A DNA stretch of 64,000 nt. Origin: Porphyra umbilicalis. Lineage: Eukaryota > Rhodophyta > Bangiophyceae > Bangiales > Bangiaceae. The position numbers and the translations under genes are program-made. Below are positions 11,485 through 22,289 of this stretch, one piece after another. Numbering within the stretch: the stretch's first letter is position 1; every line of letters begins with the position of its first letter. Location of the stretch: the NCBI GenBank assembly GCA_002049455.2, contig KV918836.1:62001-126000 (forward strand). Direction: 5' to 3'. The notes below the pieces were generated by a model that had not been told where the DNA came from, made no database searches, and saw only the letters and a program-made list of their open reading frames with translations.

Positions 11485-13761
11485 ATGGGCCCTCCGCCTG
11501 CTGGCGCGCCCTTGGCGGGCGCGGCCGCGCGCCAAGCAGCTGATTATACATTGGTGGCGGCCACTCGTCGTGCGGCGGCCGCGCTGGCGGCCAGCGACAC
11601 TGGGGTTGCCGTGTTCCCGCTCGCCGCCCGGACTGCCGCTGTGCCACCCGCGTCTGCCCGCCCGCCACCTTGTGCCCCCGCGCCAATCGACCCTCGCGCC
11701 TCCCCCCCTCCTTGCGCTGCTCCTGTGCTGCTCCCCTCCTCCCTGCTGCTTGATCCCGTTGTTGCCCGCGGCGGTGCTGATGCGGCGCGGGCCGATGCCT
11801 CTGCCCGGGTTCTGCCTGCTTCCTCTGCAGCAGCTGTCGTCGCGCTGCCTCCCTCTCCCGCCGCCGTCCTTTTTGCCGCTCGGGGCGCCGCTGCGGCGGC
11901 AGGCTCAAGAGCGGCGCGGGCATCTGACGCCGCTCTTGTTGCCGGCAGGGCTGGTGTGGTCGCCCGAGGGGCGGCGCAGAAGCGCAAGAGGCCGGCGGCC
12001 ACCATCGGCGACCTCGAGGCAGTGCTGCATACCGGGGTGTCGGACTGGGTTGGCTCCAAGCGGCCGCGTGCTGCCAACCCGCGGGCCTCGTTCATCCCGC
12101 CCGTGCCTCAACAGCTGTTGGACGATGCTTCTACAACTAAGCCAATGCTGCCGGACCTCTGCCGCGAGCGGACCATCGCGTTTGGGGACACCGACTCAGT
12201 GCAGTCGCTCAAGACGGGCCTGCGTCGCTTTAACGCGTCTTAGTCGACGGTGTGGGGGGCGCGCATGCTCTTTGCCGCGGTTTTTGTGCGTCGACAAGCC
12301 GAAGAGTACCGTGGGCGGCTCTTACCCTGCCATTCCGCCATGTTCCACCCCGCGGACGCTGGCGTGGACGGTCAGTCCGACCCGTCGGCCGCCGGTCGGC
12401 TCCCCCCTCCTCCGCCGTTGCTCTTCTTTCCCGCCCGTCGTGTCGCCGATGCAGGGGGTGAACTGGTCTCCCCGCCGCCCTCTACTACACCCGCTGTCTT
12501 GCCGCCTAGCCGCTCCACTCTCACCCCCCAACTACAATCCTGCCCACCGTCTCCCTCCCCCACCCCGCGACTCACCGCACCCACCGCCCGACCACCGCTG
12601 CACTCCGCTTCACTCCGCCAACCGCGGCGGTGCTCATCACTGGGGCCGTCCTCGTTGACACCGACAACACCACCGAGTCCCGCGGCATCGGCGGGGGAGT
12701 CACCCAACCCCAATTCCGGCAGCGGTGGCTCTCGATTCCGGCGCTCCTCGACCATCTACGCGGCGAAGATGGTCGAGGCGATGGCTGAGGAGGACGCCGA
12801 GGTGAGCAAGAAGCTGTCGTCCGTAGCCACGGCGGACCAAGTAGCTGCTGTCCATGGCGCCATTGAGGGCGTATCGAGGCGGCTTGAGGCGCACGCGCAG
12901 TCGCAAGCTGCTGCCAACGGCCGCGCCAACGCCGCGTTTGTGGCGCTGAACAAGGTGGCAGCTAGCGACGCTGCTCCCAGCGGGGTGTTGGCGTGTCCAC
13001 CGTCAAGGGCGGTATCCATGCGGCAAGCTCAGAGGACAGGTGGGCTCGTTGCGGTCGGGTCGGGGCGGGTGGCTACGCGAGATGATCCTGCTGTCTCCTC
13101 CTTCTCCCCCACCGCCGCGTCTCCATCTGGTGCCGTCGTGTCGTTCTACTGCCCGCTCGTGCACGACTGGGCGCTATCGGTAGAGATGATGACGAAGCGG
13201 ATGGACGCCAAGCCGCTCTTTCTCCAGCTGACGGACATGCTGCGGCTCTGCCACGTCTCTGCCGACCACCAGGGGCTCTTTGGCTCATTTGCGTGTAACC
13301 ATCTTTACGAGGAGGGCGTCGAGAGGACAAAGGCGGTGGTGCGCGACGGCGGCAAGGTCGCGGTCGTCAACTCTAAGAAGACGGACAAGATGAAGAGTAT
13401 CATCAAGAACAAGGCCAACCGCTACCTTAAGGAGCTCTTCTGGCTGTTCAGCGTCGTGCCGGGGCTGTTCAAGGCGCCGGCGGAGGCGACGTTCGCGCAC
13501 ATGCACGGGGTCACCATCGACGACGACCAGCGGACGACGCTCACCGCCGCCCTCATTCGCGAGGCCGACGCGCTCGGGTTGCCTCCCAATCATTGCATCA
13601 GGCTGCCGACCAAGGCACGGTCGAACACCCTGCGCGCCGTGCTGCACGCAAGGGTCGGGCGGACAGCTCAGGCCTGCACCGTAGAGCATATGCTGTCTGT
13701 ATCACCTTTCAAGGAGCTGCTAGCAGAAGCCCAAAAGAACGTTAGACGAAAGTACGCGTAG
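11485..13761 (+). pseudogene. Unrecognised ORF with one in-frame TAG
   Basis: The frame is open from the ATG at 11485 to TAG at 13759-13761, apart from one TAG at 12241-12243. The first 250 residues are Ala/Pro-rich, with basic clusters (QKRKRP, SKRPRA) that look like nuclear localisation signals. A second Pro/Ser-rich stretch follows. The last 300 residues look globular, with a Lys-rich patch (KKTDKMKSIIKNKANRYLK) and a probable helical C-terminus ending KNVRRKYA. I do not recognise the family. It lies upstream of, and opposite to, the recombinase/helicase pair at 16-21 kb and could belong with them, but nothing in the sequence proves it. A run of 16 or more C lies just before the ATG. Confidence 0.5.
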
Positions 13762-14539
13762 CTGTGCTGTTGTACAAATGTTCATGGACAGGTACCTGGC
13801 TTTGCATTCAACTGTAGGTCCTTCGTAGGAGTAGGCGGCCGATGAGCCAAAGTTCCGAGGCGCTGCTGTTCGCACTCGCCACCCAGCCAAGTAGGGTACC
13901 GTGGTGCTCGTAGCACAATCTTCACCGTGCTACGCGGTGCCAGTTGTGGTACCAGCACCCGCCCGCTGCCGCATGGCGCCTGCGCTGTGCTCGGAATCGG
14001 CTGCGCGGTGGGCAGCGGTGGCGGTGACAGCTTGTCCCCGATGGCCTCGTCGGCCGCCTCGACGGGCGGCTGCTCGACACCGTCGAGTGGCGATTCTGCT
14101 GCCTGCCGTCTCTACCGCATCGGGCCTCGGTCCCCTCTGTCGCTATCGGACCAAAACCTGCCGGGACAGGCACAACTGACGCAATCACAGGTGCCGCCGG
14201 CATAGGAGCCCGACCCACGGCTACCGCGAGCAGATTCGAACGAGCTATTCTCGTCCCCGCTTCCAGGTGGGAGTGCGCCAGAAGAAAGCCTCCTGTATCC
14301 TATTTAGCTGCTTGCCGCACGAGAAACGGCTTTGTTCGCGGCCAAGAGCGGCCATACTTGACGTCATGGGCTTCACAACGACATGGCGCTTGCATCATTA
14401 ACTGCGTGAGAACAGCTGAATGAAGTGAGCGTGAAGTGGACTTGTGCACAGTCAGTCCCCCCAGCCTCATTTCATCCGGCGCAATCAATAAACTCATCAA
14501 GAATCTTGCAGATGTGATTTCGTCGGATCATTCTCGATG
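13762..14539. other. No gene seen
   Basis: Mixed-composition sequence after the ORF ending at 13761. Open frames are short and unconvincing, and no AATAAA is visible directly downstream of the ORF. Confidence 0.4.
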
Positions 14540-15990
14540 GCAGGCCCAATCAAGGAACTGGCATGCCGGACAATCGCGGTGCTCGTGGCCGCCTCCTCTT
14601 CAGCAACGACCAGAGGAGGCAAGGGCGGTGGCGGCAGTGCTTCTTGTAGCCGCCGCCAACTACGGCAACGCCGATGGCCAGGGGCGGCGGCCGCGCCGGT
14701 GGCGTTCGTCGCCGCCTTCCAGTGAGAAACAAGCGGCGGCGACTGGCGGCGGTGGCGCTCGTGGCGCTTGTCGCCGCCACCCACGAAGCAGAGATCTGTG
14801 GCAAGTGGTCGCGATGACGGCGGTGTTGCTGGTCGCTGCCACCGACCACGGCTCTGTTGACGGTCGGAGGCGGCGGCGGCGCTGGTGGCGTTCGTCGCCA
14901 CCCCCCCGCAGATACGAATGTTGGCAAGGGGTGGCGGCTGCGCTGGTGGCGCTCATCGTGACCACCTCACGGGGTGCGACCCGAGACGAGGGGTGGCCGT
15001 GGCGCTGGTGACGCCTGTCGCCGCCGCCAAAGAAGCGACGAGCGGCGGCAAGAGCCGGCGACAGCGGCTGTGCCGCGGGTCGCCGCCGAAGCCGTTCGCA
15101 ACGAAGGACGTCAACCGTGGTGGCGGTGCCGGCGGATCAGTGCACCTTCGCTGCGCACGCGAACATCAGCGGCAAGGAGTGGCCGCGGTGCTGGTGGAGC
15201 TCATCACCGCCGCCTCACGGGGAACACGTGGCGGCGAGGCTCGACGGCGGCGGTGCTGGGGATCATCGCCGCCGCCCACGAGGCAAAGACGGACGGCGAG
15301 GGGCGGTGGTGGCAATGGTGGCTCTCGTCACAACCGCCCGGCCAGGAACGGCCAGCGGCAAAGGGCGGCGGGGGTGCTGGTTGTGCACGTGGACGCCGCG
15401 CACGACGAAGCGACCGTCGGCAAGAGGTTGCGGCGGCGTTAGTGGTTCTTGTGTTGAACTCCGTGCGCGTGTTCGTCGTCCACAAGTGGTGGCGGCAAGG
15501 CCCGTGGCGCTCGCGTCGGTTGCCCGGCCAGCGGCGATCCTCGGGGAGGGGCAGCGGCGGGGGCAGTGCCCACGTCGACTACCTTGAGCGGCGGCGGCGC
15601 CTGTGGCGTTCGTCACTGCCGACCCGCAACTATCCGTTGGCGGCGAGCAGCGGCGACTGCGGCGGTCATCGCTGCCTCCAGGCGAGGCACTCCCAGCGGC
15701 AGGCAGCGGCTCCTGATCTCTTGACGCGCTTTGCCTCTGCTGGCGCGGCAACGAATGGAGGTAGGGAATGGCGCTTGTGCTGGTGGTTCTTTTCGGCGAC
15801 GCCCCGTAAAGAGCAGACGTCGTCAATGGGCGGTGGCAGCGCCGGTGGCTCTTGTTTTCTCCGCCCTTCTGGAGCGAGTGCCCGCAAAGCGCGGCGGAGG
15901 CGGTGGTGGGGCTCTTCACCGCCGCCCACGAGGTAACGGCGGCCAGCAATGGGCAGCGGCGGCGCTGGTGAGTCTGGCCACCCCGGCCTC
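14540..15990. repeat. GC-rich minisatellite, 61-62 bp unit
   Basis: The block GGCGCTSGTSGCC followed by GCCGCC recurs at near-constant spacing, for example near 14701, 14763, 14825, 14887, 14948, 15008, 15070, 15258, 15320, 15381, 15442 and 15503. That gives more than 20 diverged units. The long Arg/Gly/Ala ORFs over this array on both strands follow from the repeat and are not taken as genes. Confidence 0.75.
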
Positions 15991-16214
15991 CGATTCAGAG
16001 GGGGGCGTTAATGACTACAGGGCTGTGGCGGTGCTGGAGGCTTTCGCACACGCCGGGACAAGGGGCTTTGCTGGTGTTGAGAGCAGGATTTTCCGCCCCC
16101 GCTGAGCGCAGTGCTCGTGGTGGTCGCGTTTCCTTAGCATAGTCCAAATGGCATGCTACCGTCGGCATGCTTCCGTTCGTAGTCACAGTGTCAATAATAA
16201 AAAAACTCTTTGTG

Positions 16215-18580
16215 CTACTCACTGTCCGTCTTGTCTTCATCGCCCCCACCCTCAGTTTCACCATCCTCCCCACAGTCCTCTTCCACCGACTCTTCTTCCC
16301 TCCCATTGTCTTCTTCTTTGCCGTTTCTCAATTCTAACACATACTCGGTCAATAAAGTGCACAAGACCTTCACGTTCTCCTCCTCAAGAGAAGCAAGCAC
16401 AGCGTGGTCTACCTCCCCGGTCTCGCCCATCGCCCGGTGCACCACCCCCTTCACCACCCCGACGGTCCAGCGGCTGTAGGTCGACGCAAACTGGGCAACG
16501 ATCTGCATCACCTCGTCGCGGCGGAACGACCGCAGAGTTGACCGCAATGTGCCGCGGCCATTCATTGCCGTCAGGAAGGATAGGATGGAGCTCGACGTTA
16601 CCGTCAAGCCAACCAGCCGCATCACCTGCTCGAACTTGCCTGTCAGGTCAAGTAAGAACTGGGCCCCCCCACGACGAAAGCCGTACATGCGGCACGCCCG
16701 CTTGCCGTTCATGAACGCCATGCCGATGCGACCCAAGTCCGCAATCAAGCGGGCGTTGATCTCCGTCTCGGAGCGCCGCTTGAAGAACGAGACGGCGCCC
16801 GAGACGCTGCGAGCCAGCATGCTCGGGAACAGCGGCTGCTCGTGCAGCATCCCCATGTCCACCCCAACCCCCGGCGCCGAGCACGCGAACAGCAGCAGCG
16901 TCATGAAGAGCTGCGGCACGTTCAAGTGCTCACTTGGGCACTGCACGTGTGCGTCCGACCCCAGCTCCTCCACGTCCTTAGCCGTGACCGACGAGAAGTA
17001 GCTGAATATCCGCACGCTCATTACGTCCACCGTGCTTGTCCCGGTCTTGACGATGCGCAGCTGGATGTTGACGAACCGAAAGTGCTGGTGCCTGCAGCAA
17101 AGAATACACGGCAAACAACAAAGAAGCGTTGGTCACAAGTCAAGCGTAACAGACGTCAGCAACTGCACAGACAAACACAGCTCATCACATGGGCCTCCCG
17201 CACCAAGAACCAGTTCGAAATACCGCCTAGCCATTGTCGAACGTACCTGTTGAAGAACTCTTGCTCGTTGGCAAGCATCAGGTCAGGCAAGGATATGTCG
17301 CAGAAGGCAAGATGAATGAGCGAGACAGGCCGGGCGATCGTGACAAACGCGAAGACGTAGAAGATGTACGTCAGGAAGTCGGCCTGAACGATAGATTGCG
17401 GCGTGACGGCGTCGTCTTTGCCCGAGGTGGCAGAGGTGGCAAGCGTGCGCCTCATCGTCTGCTCGACGGGGTTGTCCGTGGCGCTCATGTCGGGCACGTG
17501 CTTCACAACGAGCTCGTTGTGGAGCGCCTCCATCACCGCGGGCGTCACTGGCGCCGAGCTCAGGGAATGCTCACCGCTGTGCCTTGCGTCCTTTTGGGTG
17601 GCGCCGCGGAAGTCCTTGAGGTCGTCCGTCGACATGAGGTTGCCGACGTGCGTGCCGGCATCCACGCGCAACTTCCGCTCTGCCTCGAGCTCGTTGATGC
17701 CCTCCAGCCCCCACGGCGACGCCGTGCCGGCACAGTCCACGACGACCTTCTCTATGCCGCCGTGCCCGTCCACCTTGGCGGCGCCGAAGAGGAATGTCAG
17801 CCCCGACGTGTAGTCCTTCAGGGTCACGGCCGAGATTCCCTTTTTCCCGCCGGCGACCTTGTACCCCAGGCGGCGGCACTTGAGGAAGAGCGTGATGACC
17901 TGGTGAGTGCCGGCCGTCATGCATCGGAATAACGTTTGCACGCCGCGGTCTATCTCCTCGTTGGGCGGCCTTGGATCGCCAGGCCGCACGCAGAGCACCT
18001 CCCCGACAAAGTTTGCAAAGGCGCAAGCCGTGCAGATGCGCGACGCTCAGGTGTTGACAATGGCGTTGGTGCCGACGGCCGTCTTGTCACCGGCTCTGGA
18101 GCAGTCGACGCCCAGCGAGTTGAGTCGGCGGCGCTTGGCCGTGGACGCCGTCTGCGGCCAAGTGAAGACGATGCGCAGCATCCACATGCTCACGAACAGC
18201 GAGCGATACGCCTTCAGGGCGTCCAGCGCCGGGAGGGGCGCAAAGGTAGACGGAAGCTCGGTCGTAGGTGCCGGCGACGACCGCCGCTGTCGCGGCACGC
18301 CACGCACCGCGTCCTCGGTCGCCAGGCGCTGCAGCGACGCGTGGTCCTACTCCGCCTGTTACACAATGGTGATGTCACGTAACAGCAGCTGCTGCATCAA
18401 CGGCGACAGTGGCGGCTGGCCGTTCCCCGCCGTGGTCGCACAAGCCGTGGCCGCCGGCGCAGTCGCCGATGGTGACGGCGCCGCGGCAGAGGCAACCGTC
18501 GCGCCCAGAGCGTGCAACCTTGCCTCCATCGCTGCTGGCAAGGGCGGTGGCGAGAGGTTGGGTAGCGCCGGCGGGACCAT
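16215..18580 (-). pseudogene. Tyrosine recombinase (Crypton-like), with intron
   Basis: Proteins of this kind cut and rejoin DNA through a tyrosine. The frame starts at ATG 18580 and carries TAA 18359-18361, TAG 18347-18349 and TGA 18047-18049 with no frameshift. A core-binding region (TLKDYTSGLTFLFG) precedes the catalytic domain. Visible catalytic motifs are the first Arg (TIARPVSLIHLAFCDI), the beta-hairpin Lys (IVKTG) and the second Arg (GFRRGGAQ). The usual His before that Arg is Tyr (YGFR), and the nucleophile position appears to be Phe (SSSILSFL), so activity is doubtful. The C-terminus is acidic and ends with TAG. A 155-bp intron (17092-17246) joins the two exons in frame. The Pif1-like gene lies about 600 bp upstream on the same strand. 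Confidence 0.65.
17092..17246 (-). other. Spliceosomal intron, 155 bp
   Basis: On the minus strand the donor reads CAG-GTACGT and the acceptor TTTGCTGCAG-G. Splicing joins ...EFFNR to HQHFRFVN... in frame, and the join restores recombinase-like sequence on both sides. Confidence 0.75.
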
Positions 18581-19187
18581 ACCGGCGAAGGCAGAGGCCT
18601 CTCCCGTCGGACCAGCAGTGGGGCGCGCACGCAGGGGGGAAAAACCAAAGCCACGGAGTAGAGAGAATCAAGGGGGAAGAGCAGACGCGGAAGAGTGCTC
18701 GGCAAAAAAAGGGGAGAGAGCGGTAGTTGCATGCGGTAGGGCAACGGGGGTTCGGACAGTAGAAGCGGGCGACGCTGGCGGCTGGCAGTCTGGGCGGGAG
18801 ACGGGAGGCGGATCGAATGTGGGCAGATGGCCCGCACAGGCGTTGCAGGTGCCGGTGGCCTCTCGGAGGCTGTCTGGTGGCCGGGCCGATTGGATGGCTG
18901 AAAAGCGCGCCTGACGTGCGCGCCAAATATCCCGTTCCAGACACGGCTGTCGCCCAGACATTGAAGCTTATCCGGGTTGACACAGGGAATTTGCACTTAA
19001 CAGAATTTAAGCGAGTCGTACAACTCCAGAGAACAAATTGGAGTCAAGGTCATATAGCTCTTGAAGGACAGGGAAAGGAGGGTCAGATTCCCGGACTGCG
19101 AACGGCACATGGGCACACCCCGCCATAAAGGAAGCTGCAGTTGACGTACTAAGACAAGAGAAGCAGAAAAAGGAAAACAAGACAATG
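18581..19187. other. Gap between recombinase and Pif1 genes
   Basis: About 600 bp with overlapping GC-rich frames on both strands and no family-like ORF. It probably holds the recombinase promoter and the helicase 3' end. Confidence 0.4.
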
Positions 19188-19193
19188 TTTATT
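19188..19193 (-). promoter_or_regulatory. AATAAA poly(A) signal overlapping stop codon
   Basis: The minus strand reads GAATAAACATTG, in which the TAA stop of the Pif1-like gene is part of AATAAA. Only the motif is seen; cleavage is inferred. Confidence 0.4.
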
Positions 19194-21236
19194 CGTACGC
19201 ATGTAGGCCCTCATGGAACGCAAGAGCGACGCCATCAACTATGATCTTGGACTCATCAAACCCGACGAGGTGGAGGCCCTCGAGCGTGGGGGTTCGAGAA
19301 AGACCAGATAGAGCTTGGCCTGCGGCAAAGGCCTTGCTCAGGTCCACCGCTACCTCAGGAAGCGTCCAGCCTTGGGCGGCGTGGATCGTGGCCGCCCAGG
19401 CAAGCACCAGAGGCACCTGCGTCCGCGTGGCCGCCCTGCTCCAACCGTCCAACGCGACGGCGTGGGCCGTCGCGGGCAGCACAACCACCGTCTTGGTGCC
19501 CCCAGACGCCAAAGAGAAGCACACGCGCGGAAATACACGCGCACCCACCATAAAAAAGGAAAGCACAACACCACGCGAGCCGCAAGGAACCCCTTGTGCA
19601 GCAAGACACCCAGTCGGCACCGCCACCATCGCCCCCACCCGCAAGCACAACACGCGCACGTACTTGACGGTCGTGTCTAGCAGCGCCGACGCCTTAGAGC
19701 CGGTCAAGTAGGACGCCACCGCCTTGTCCGTCGCCTCAAACCTGACCAGCTTCCCAGGCAGGCGCTGCAGCTCGTCCTCGTTCTTGGCAGCTTGTCCTGG
19801 ATGTGGCAAAAAAGCCACAGAACATGTGGCGGAGGGCAGAGAGACCGCCGGGATGCCAGCACCACCATGTCGGCGCTCGTGCGGGTGCCCGCGCGCAAAC
19901 GCAACAGGAGCCCTAGTAGGCCATCGTCCCGCACGTGCCGCCAGTTCGTCGCCAAAACGAGGGCTAGATCAGAGAAGACGAGCCCCCAGACGTCACTCAG
20001 AAACGCGAACTGCCCCTTAGGGGGCGCAAGCTGTAAGAAGTCCCCGACGAATAGCACCGTCAGCCTTCCAAACGGCGTCGCCCGGCGGCGAACCGCGCGC
20101 AGCACCAGGTCGAGCCGCGTGAGGAAAGCGGCGGACAACGTGCCAACCTCGTCCACGACCAAAGCCATAGCGGTACACATGCGCGTCTTGGCTGACAGCG
20201 GGATGACTTTGCGCAAGATCACGTCTAGCGGGGACGCCACGTCTGCGTCTCCGTTGCAAAAACCAGCCCACGAGTGCACGGTGATACCGCCCACCAGCGC
20301 CGCCGCCACCCTCGAGCTGCCACAGGCAGCGACCACCTGCCCCGCGTCGCGCAAGGCGCCGATGACCCTGTTGGCCACGTAGGTCTTGCCGCACCCGGGT
20401 GGCCCAGTCAAGAAGACGCTGGTGCCGCCCGCCAAGAGCTCATACGTCCGCAACGCGGCGCCGCTCATTTCTAACGGCACGGCGACGTCAGTGGGGGGGG
20501 TGGCGACGTGGAGCCGGGGCGAGCGGTCTTTGTCCTTGCCGCCCTTTGTCGTGCGGCCCGCTCCGGAGTAGGACCACGACACCAGGGGCCGCGACGGGCC
20601 GCGCTTGCCCAATGAAACCGCTTCACCGACAGCGGGAAAAGAGGAAAGCGTGGCGCCCCTCCCCGCGCTTAGGCCGGCGGGCGCCGTAGCCGGCAGGTTG
20701 ACAGTTGCGCACGCGTGGGTAGCTGCTTGCGCGCCGTGCGCCGCGGCCTCCAGTCGGCGCCGCTTGCGCACGTCGGGGGGTTGGTCTGGGATGCCCCCTC
20801 GTGTCAGCGCGACCCCCTGCGCCCGAACCCCCGCTGAGTACGTGGCAGCTCCGATGGCGACGAAGAAAGACGACGCGCTGGAGCAGTCGGCAAGGTCGTA
20901 CATGGCCTCCCCCGCCGCGGAGACGGTCCGCAAAAGGGACCCCTCCTCAAAAGAATGGGGGGAGGGAGTGGGTGACGACAGGGAGGATGGCAACGCACCA
21001 GCATCGGCGCCCTCCGCCGCCCACAGGTCGGCGGCGTCCTTGGTCTCAAACATCTTGAGCCGCAGGGTCCAGGAGCGGAGTAGGTGCCCACGCAGATCCG
21101 CAGGAGACGCGGCGTCCGGCCCGACGAGGGTGAAGACTCGGCGGGCCGCGGGGATGGTAGGGTGACGGGCAGCCAAGAAGAGACAGTCGGTCGCCGTCGC
21201 CGCCGGGGGGTGAGGGATGGGAGGGCGGAGGGGCAA
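19189..21236 (-). pseudogene. Pif1-like SF1 DNA helicase, one frameshift
   Basis: An ATP-driven 5'-3' helicase of the Pif1/RecD group. Motif I is GPPGCGKTYVANRV near 20380, motif II VVDEVG near 20145, and motif III VLFVGDFLQLAPP near 20040. After the frame change come TIHAAQG (near 19375) and ALSGLSRTPTLEGLHLVGF (near 19270), the last Pif1 motifs. The frame shifts by one base at an A6 run (19808-19813); an indel is likelier than an intron. The 21236 start is TTG, so the true start is unclear; MFETKDAADLW (near 21050) is a later Met. It differs clearly from the Helitron helicases and has no Rep domain. Its TAA stop overlaps an AATAAA signal. Confidence 0.75.
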
Positions 21237-22289
21237 GACAAGGGGGAGTCACAATGAGTGATGGAGGCGCGGTAGGGGGCAGAAAGTGAAGGCGGCTCCG
21301 TGGGAGCGGGGGGGTGCGGAAAGGGGGAGGATTAAATGACAAAAAGAAGCAACGAGGCCGGTGGCTGGGAACAGGAGCGGAACGAACGAGATGCGGGCGG
21401 CCCGGCCCCCCGTGGGTGCGGGTGAGGCCGACGGGACGCCGCGGACCGAGCCGCGGTGATGGCTAGGTGGGCCGACGTCGGCGGCCGAGAGAGCTCCATG
21501 ACGCCAGACAAGCCACCCACGCGCGCGCGGTAAGTGGCGAGCGGGAAAAGGGAAGGGTGAACGGGTGGGGCGGAACGAGGGCGACAGCTTGGCGGTATCT
21601 CCCGAGGCGTTGGCGCGGCCGCGCTGGTGGTGGCGTTCAAAAAACGCGGGCACACGCGAGCAACCGCCTCCAGGCACAGACGGGGCGGCAGCGCGCCCGC
21701 GAGCGGCCAGAACGGTGGGTGGCCGTCAGGCGGCCGAAGCCGCCACAGTTGCGTCCTGCAGGCCCTCAAGGCCACCGCATTGGCACTGGGCGGAGAAATA
21801 TCCTGGGGACAACGCCTCCAAAGGCTTGGGAGCACAGGTCTCAGCGTGCCTAAACTGGCGACGCGACAGCGCGTCGCGTGCCGCAGGCGAATGAGTGTGC
21901 GGCGCGTGCGGTTGTGCAGCACCCCTCGCGCGGTCGAGCCGGGACCCCGAGCGCGCGCGAAGGGGGTCGGCTGTCAGTGTTGGCGGTTGTCTAAATGAGC
22001 GAAGGGCGCAGATATTTGGTAATTGGGTCGTTCAAACGGGGTTCAAAATCGGTCGGGCCAGGGCCCGAGCAAAATGGGGGCTTGAGAAAATCTCACTTCG
22101 GGGTGGCTCGTGGGTGGCCGTGGGTGGCTGAGGGGCGGCCGAGTGTCGCAGGCCGGTTGGCCGAATTGCGGGCGTGCCAGATTCCGGGGCAGGGGTGCGC
22201 TGGGGTGTTACCATTTCTTGCCCTCTACTCGGCATCCCTAGTAGCCCCCCGTGACTGCCGAAACTGCCTGTATCTGTCTGTAACTGCGC
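21237..22289. other. No gene seen
   Basis: GC-rich sequence upstream of the helicase gene. Frames are open on both strands through lack of stops, with no family-like protein. The part near 22000-22200 is less GC-biased. Confidence 0.4.

Noticed and set aside
11220-22080. Inverted ends of a large recombinase/helicase element (GATTTTGAAC-type match near 11.24 and 22.05 kb)
   Set aside because: The match is about 15 of 18 bases in GC-rich surroundings and has no target duplication; too weak to call.
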